From NCBI GenBank assembly GCA_020637335.1, contig JACJWC010000023.1, positions 4,168-68,167 on the forward strand: a DNA stretch of 64,000 bases, given 5' to 3'. The stretch's first letter is position 1. The number at the start of each line of letters is the position of its first letter. The notes under the pieces were generated by a model. The model was not told the origin of the DNA, searched no databases, and was given only the letters and a program-made list of their open reading frames with translations. The position numbers and the translations under genes are program-made. Below are positions 63,001-64,000 of the stretch, piece after piece. The DNA is from Acidobacteriota bacterium. Its GTDB lineage: Bacteria > Acidobacteriota > Holophagae > Acanthopleuribacterales > Acanthopleuribacteraceae.

Positions 63001-64000
63001 CAGGACTGATGAGGCTGGCCCAGGGCGCACTGTAAGGGCCTTGATCCTTAAAGATTGAGACATTTCCCCCACTCACAAATGTAGGGGGGTCATTGACCGG
63101 CCCAAGAGTAATGTCCACTGTTGCTGGTTGAGAATAAGAAATGCCATCAAAGGTCCGGAAGGTAAAGGTGTCCGGTCCAAAATAATCTGGGTTGGGCACA
63201 TAATCGACCGTTGCCTGATTCACACCCTGGGTCAGGTTTTGTAAACTGCCTTGGCTGGGCACTTGGACGATTTCGAACGTAATGGGTTGCCCTTCCGGAT
63301 CCAATCCCGTTAAGGTCAGACCCAGCACCTGATCCTCAAGACTCGATTGATTTTGATCATCCGCGGTTGGGGCCTGGTTCATGATTGAATCGAAGCGGAA
63401 ATTGATCGATCCACCCAACGTGCAGCCATACACCGCGCGTAAATCGGGATTGGCATTGTCGCCAAAGGTGTCAATAGCCAGGGGTAATAAACCATTCTTT
63501 TGCCATTCTTCTGGATTTCCGTCTTTTCGTATCCCAGCTTGGGTCCAGCCCAATAACAACAACATGGCCAAGCTGCTGGCGGGTGGAATTTTTTTGTTTT
63601 TGTGAAGAATGAAAAGCGCAACGCCGAGTAGCAATACCAAGAGCAGAATGGTGCCCAATACATTCAGAATCGGCACCGGAATATACACAAAAACGATTAG
63701 GTCCTGTCCATCATTTCCGACCAGAACAGCATCCTGCGCGCCATCCGAAATGCTTTCGGCAAGGAAACCAACGCGAACGTTGGGAGCTGTGCTGATTCCA
63801 TTCAAAGGGAAATCGGTTTCGACAACATCGGTTCCATCCAAACCCAGTCCGGTTCCAATCATTACGGGGCTGTTGGAAAGGATTTCTGGCGGGCCAAAAA
63901 CACCGCTCACACAAACGGATCGGTCAACTTGGGTGATTAAACCTGCAGTTTTATCCACCGTGGTGGTGAGAATCACATCTACACCCACCATATTGCCGTC
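57098..64000 (-). CDS. giant surface protein: Ig/cadherin-like repeats and parallel beta-helix (5' partial)
   Basis: More than 2300 residues on the minus strand; the frame is open to the window end, so the true start lies beyond. Numbered from ATG 63991, residues 105-130 form a membrane segment that resembles an IPTL-CTERM-type sorting tail (IPVPILNVLG then a hydrophobic run and KNKK). A signal-like stretch follows directly, then a small domain with DGNPEEWQ. One cadherin-like domain (about 210-298) is followed by ten repeats of 110 residues (300-1399), each carrying DDGGTANGG and closing into NDPPSF. A further Ig-like domain precedes a right-handed beta-helix (about 1505-2297) with short Asn- and Gly-rich rungs. 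The protein is probably surface-exposed and adhesive. Confidence 0.85.
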   Translation of the reverse strand, partial: DGNMVGVDVILTTTVDKTAGLITQVDRSVCVSGVFGPPEILSNSPVMIGTGLGLDGTDVVETDFPLNGISTAPNVRVGFLAESISDGAQDAVLVGNDGQDLIVFVYIPVPILNVLGTILLLVLLLGVALFILHKNKKIPPASSLAMLLLLGWTQAGIRKDGNPEEWQKNGLLPLAIDTFGDNANPDLRAVYGCTLGGSINFRFDSIMNQAPTADDQNQSSLEDQVLGLTLTGLDPEGQPITFEIVQVPSQGSLQNLTQGVNQATVDYVPNPDYFGPDTFTFRTFDGISYSQPATVDITLGPVNDPPTFVSGGNVSIFKDQGPYSAPWASLISPGPSNESTQTVQFAILTNDNPGLFSAGPQLSPSGVLSFTNTLNTNGTANLTVQLQDDGGTANGGIDLSNAISFSITIGDVNDPPSFTVGPNPIVLEDSGAQTQMNWATNISPGPPDEAGQTVSFSLSNDNNPLFSVQPAVDALGTLTFTPAPNANGSANVQIVAVDDGGTANGGVDTSPPQAFTISVTPVNDPPTFTLSADPTALEDGGPQSLVNFANPIAAGPSDESSQSVSFMLSNDNNSLFSVQPSLDSSGTLSFTAEVDANGSAMVTVIAMDDGGTANGGIDTSASQTFNLTITPVNDVPSFVAGADVSGFEDDGLQTLTAWATAISTGPPNESSQSVSFILSNNNVSLFAQQPAINSSGDLTFTPAPDANGSVMVMVQIMDDGGTANGGVDTSNPQTFNLTLTPVNDPPSFTLLGDQTVLENTGAANIASFLTNLVPGPADEAGQSVALTVTNDNNGLFSVQPNIDGSGTLTFTPTMGMVGSATVMVSAMDDGGTANGGINTSPIQTFTITVAAVNDPPSFTAGPNQSVLEDSGLQTVMAWATAISPGPPDEAGQTVSFIVTNNNNALFATQPAVDSSGTLTFTPAADANGTALVSVTAMDDGGTAYGGVDTSAPQSFMITVNAVNDAPSFVVGPNQSVLEDSGAASVMAFLTFISPGPADESAQTVTFSVNNDNNALFSVQPSIDNTGALTFTPVAGTSGSAMVMVTAMDDGGTANGGIDTSAPQTFTITVIGINDPPSFTAGANETVNEDAGAQTVLGWATSISPGPPDEAGQTVTFMLTNDNNGLFATQPAVNSAGTLTYTPAPEANGTTTVMITAMDDGGTANGGIDTSAAQSFTITVNAVNDAPSFSKDVDPSVLEDSGAATYVNFLTSISPGPADESGQTVSFAISNDNPGLFSSQPAIDASGTLTFTPVADASGSANLSVTAMDDGGTANGGMNTSAPQSFTITIMGINDPPSFTAGSDQTVMEDAGPQSVMNWATAISPGPADEAGQTVSFLVSNNNMGLFSTQPAVSASGTLSFTTALNANGSATVMVTAMDSGGTANGGMNTSPTQSFMITVSPVNDPPTAIPFQATYNAHTNMAIDVPAAAGLLVSSTDVEMGTTLSMDTTPINVSMGAAVTLNADGSFMVNPPAGFTGTISFDYRVSDDGDPAPGMMSAYTTVQVDVSGPVIWFADDDAMPGGNGTLATPFQTLAAANTAANASTMRIFLFSGSYVGGVTLTNGVQLIGQGAGGSNFDTLFAITPPANTITRPAINGTRPVVSSPANGINLGMNNTLRGLEIANTTGTGLVGNGLGNLTVFECAITGTGGALDLANGTLFCSSGFSELSSSNSSGVGISLDSVTGALSNSTNSSVISAPMGTAFSVTNCTSLMLTWTGTITKNNGGRVLNFSGLNGGTITLPGNISASHSGSTGILFSSNSGVATVNLDGASLTLNTGANTAITMSGNGPAGNAVLNLSGGGLDIDTTSGGGITAGGGTLRIMGSANTIDTATGIPLSIAATQIFATLRSVSANGAANGIVLNDVIGDLTITGTGLANSGGTLQNLTQSGISLTNTENVSFTNMRILNTARSGIMGTQVYNFAFINGSIDNSGTDMNANDSNIAFNTTSLGTENNLRGTVTITGNTLSNAYYHGIDIFNFDGTLADVTISNNTITSTTSAATSKGSGIRLIAFGSATSVANITKATLDSNVIRNFPSGVGLQVQGGNANAAGSAGILGVAGNGTNIIAITNNRISGQSAVNRLGAEAIVTLVNGKGQGNFNISNNGTAMDPIANSSGSAITNSAFGLAVVTSTINNNFISANNTFGAQGIGVGVDQVPGIGDTPDLTVTINGNSINNTDGNGILAVARNSNGSLKAKIQNNTVAAPLAGFRPGIRVDSGTATGNTTVCLNISGNTSAGSGGSQGIGLRKQGSVSTTNAFAVNGMAATSTPGVEAYIDGLNPAGGGTLLISATSGFTNCSLP
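59795..63094 (-). repeat. ten tandem 330-bp coding repeats
   Basis: The Asn codon starting each NDPPSF-type unit falls at 63094, 62764, 62434, 62104, 61774, 61444, 61114, 60784, 60454 and 60124, and the next ND at 59794. Every step is exactly 330 bases, so ten repeats have no insertion or deletion. Units alternate between two subtypes. Each encodes a 110-residue Ig/cadherin-like domain. Confidence 0.95.

Noticed and set aside
59795..63094. CRISPR-like periodic repeats
   Set aside because: The period is 330 bp and the repeats are coding and diverged; no short conserved repeats with unique spacers.
63589..63595. Programmed ribosomal frameshift site in the giant gene
   Set aside because: The bases around the A7 run do not fit an X-XXY-YYZ heptamer in the reading frame and no downstream stimulator was seen; kept only as a possible indel or slippage spot.

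Overview
The window is bacterial chromosome of roughly balanced GC, densely coded on both strands. The best guess for the host is a member of the Acidobacteriota or a close relative. The pointers are a GWxTD-domain protein, secreted beta-rich proteins with repeated PHVAxN-type segments, a beta-propeller sensor kinase, Ser/Thr kinases and many TTG/GTG starts. No rRNA, tRNA, CRISPR array, insertion sequence or integrase was seen, and the taxonomic guess is inference only.

Layout. Bases 1-5354 hold the tail of a phosphohexomutase gene, a parvulin, a 570-base gene-free stretch with REP-like inverted repeats, an RDD membrane protein, a methyltransferase and a large secreted protein. Bases 5567-15267 run mostly on the minus strand: a cohesin-like secreted protein, guaA, mutY, an MMPL/RND exporter, an aminotransferase and a cyclophilin, with a small histidine kinase inserted on the plus strand. 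Bases 15391-24257 carry a TerC protein, a Ser/Thr kinase, a TPR-GAF-GGDEF protein with a degenerate active site but an intact I-site, a flavin-dependent-halogenase-like oxidoreductase, a CPA2 antiporter, a 46-codon microgene overlapping tag, and a DUF445 protein. Bases 24419-34631 hold a giant propeller sensor kinase, a minus-strand operon of GWxTD protein, DUF4412-like protein and modA-modB-modC, then a receiver-FapA (DUF342) fusion and a thiol dioxygenase.

Bases 34641-50688 are the str-S10-spc-alpha ribosomal super-cluster from rpsL to rplQ, with a TTGACA-17-TAGGAT promoter in front, a TTGCAT-17-TATAAT promoter over the secY stop, and a strong terminator behind. Several usual members are absent: tuf after fusA, rpsN between rplE and rpsH, adk/map after secY, rpmJ after infA, and rpsD before rpoA.

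Bases 50699-54761 hold a secreted DUF4412-like protein, a class I glutamine amidotransferase, a four-helix membrane protein, a SpoIIE-type phosphatase and a PilZ protein. Bases 54765-64000 form one minus-strand operon. It starts with a giant surface protein that has an internal sorting-signal-like membrane segment, ten cadherin/Ig-like repeats of exactly 330 bp that alternate between two subtypes, and a parallel beta-helix. Three tandem tail-collar-domain proteins and a secreted protein follow. This is the most unusual locus in the window and the best candidate for an undescribed surface or extracellular system. Signalling is a second theme: two histidine kinases, a Ser/Thr kinase, a PP2C phosphatase, a probable c-di-GMP-binding GGDEF protein and a PilZ protein.
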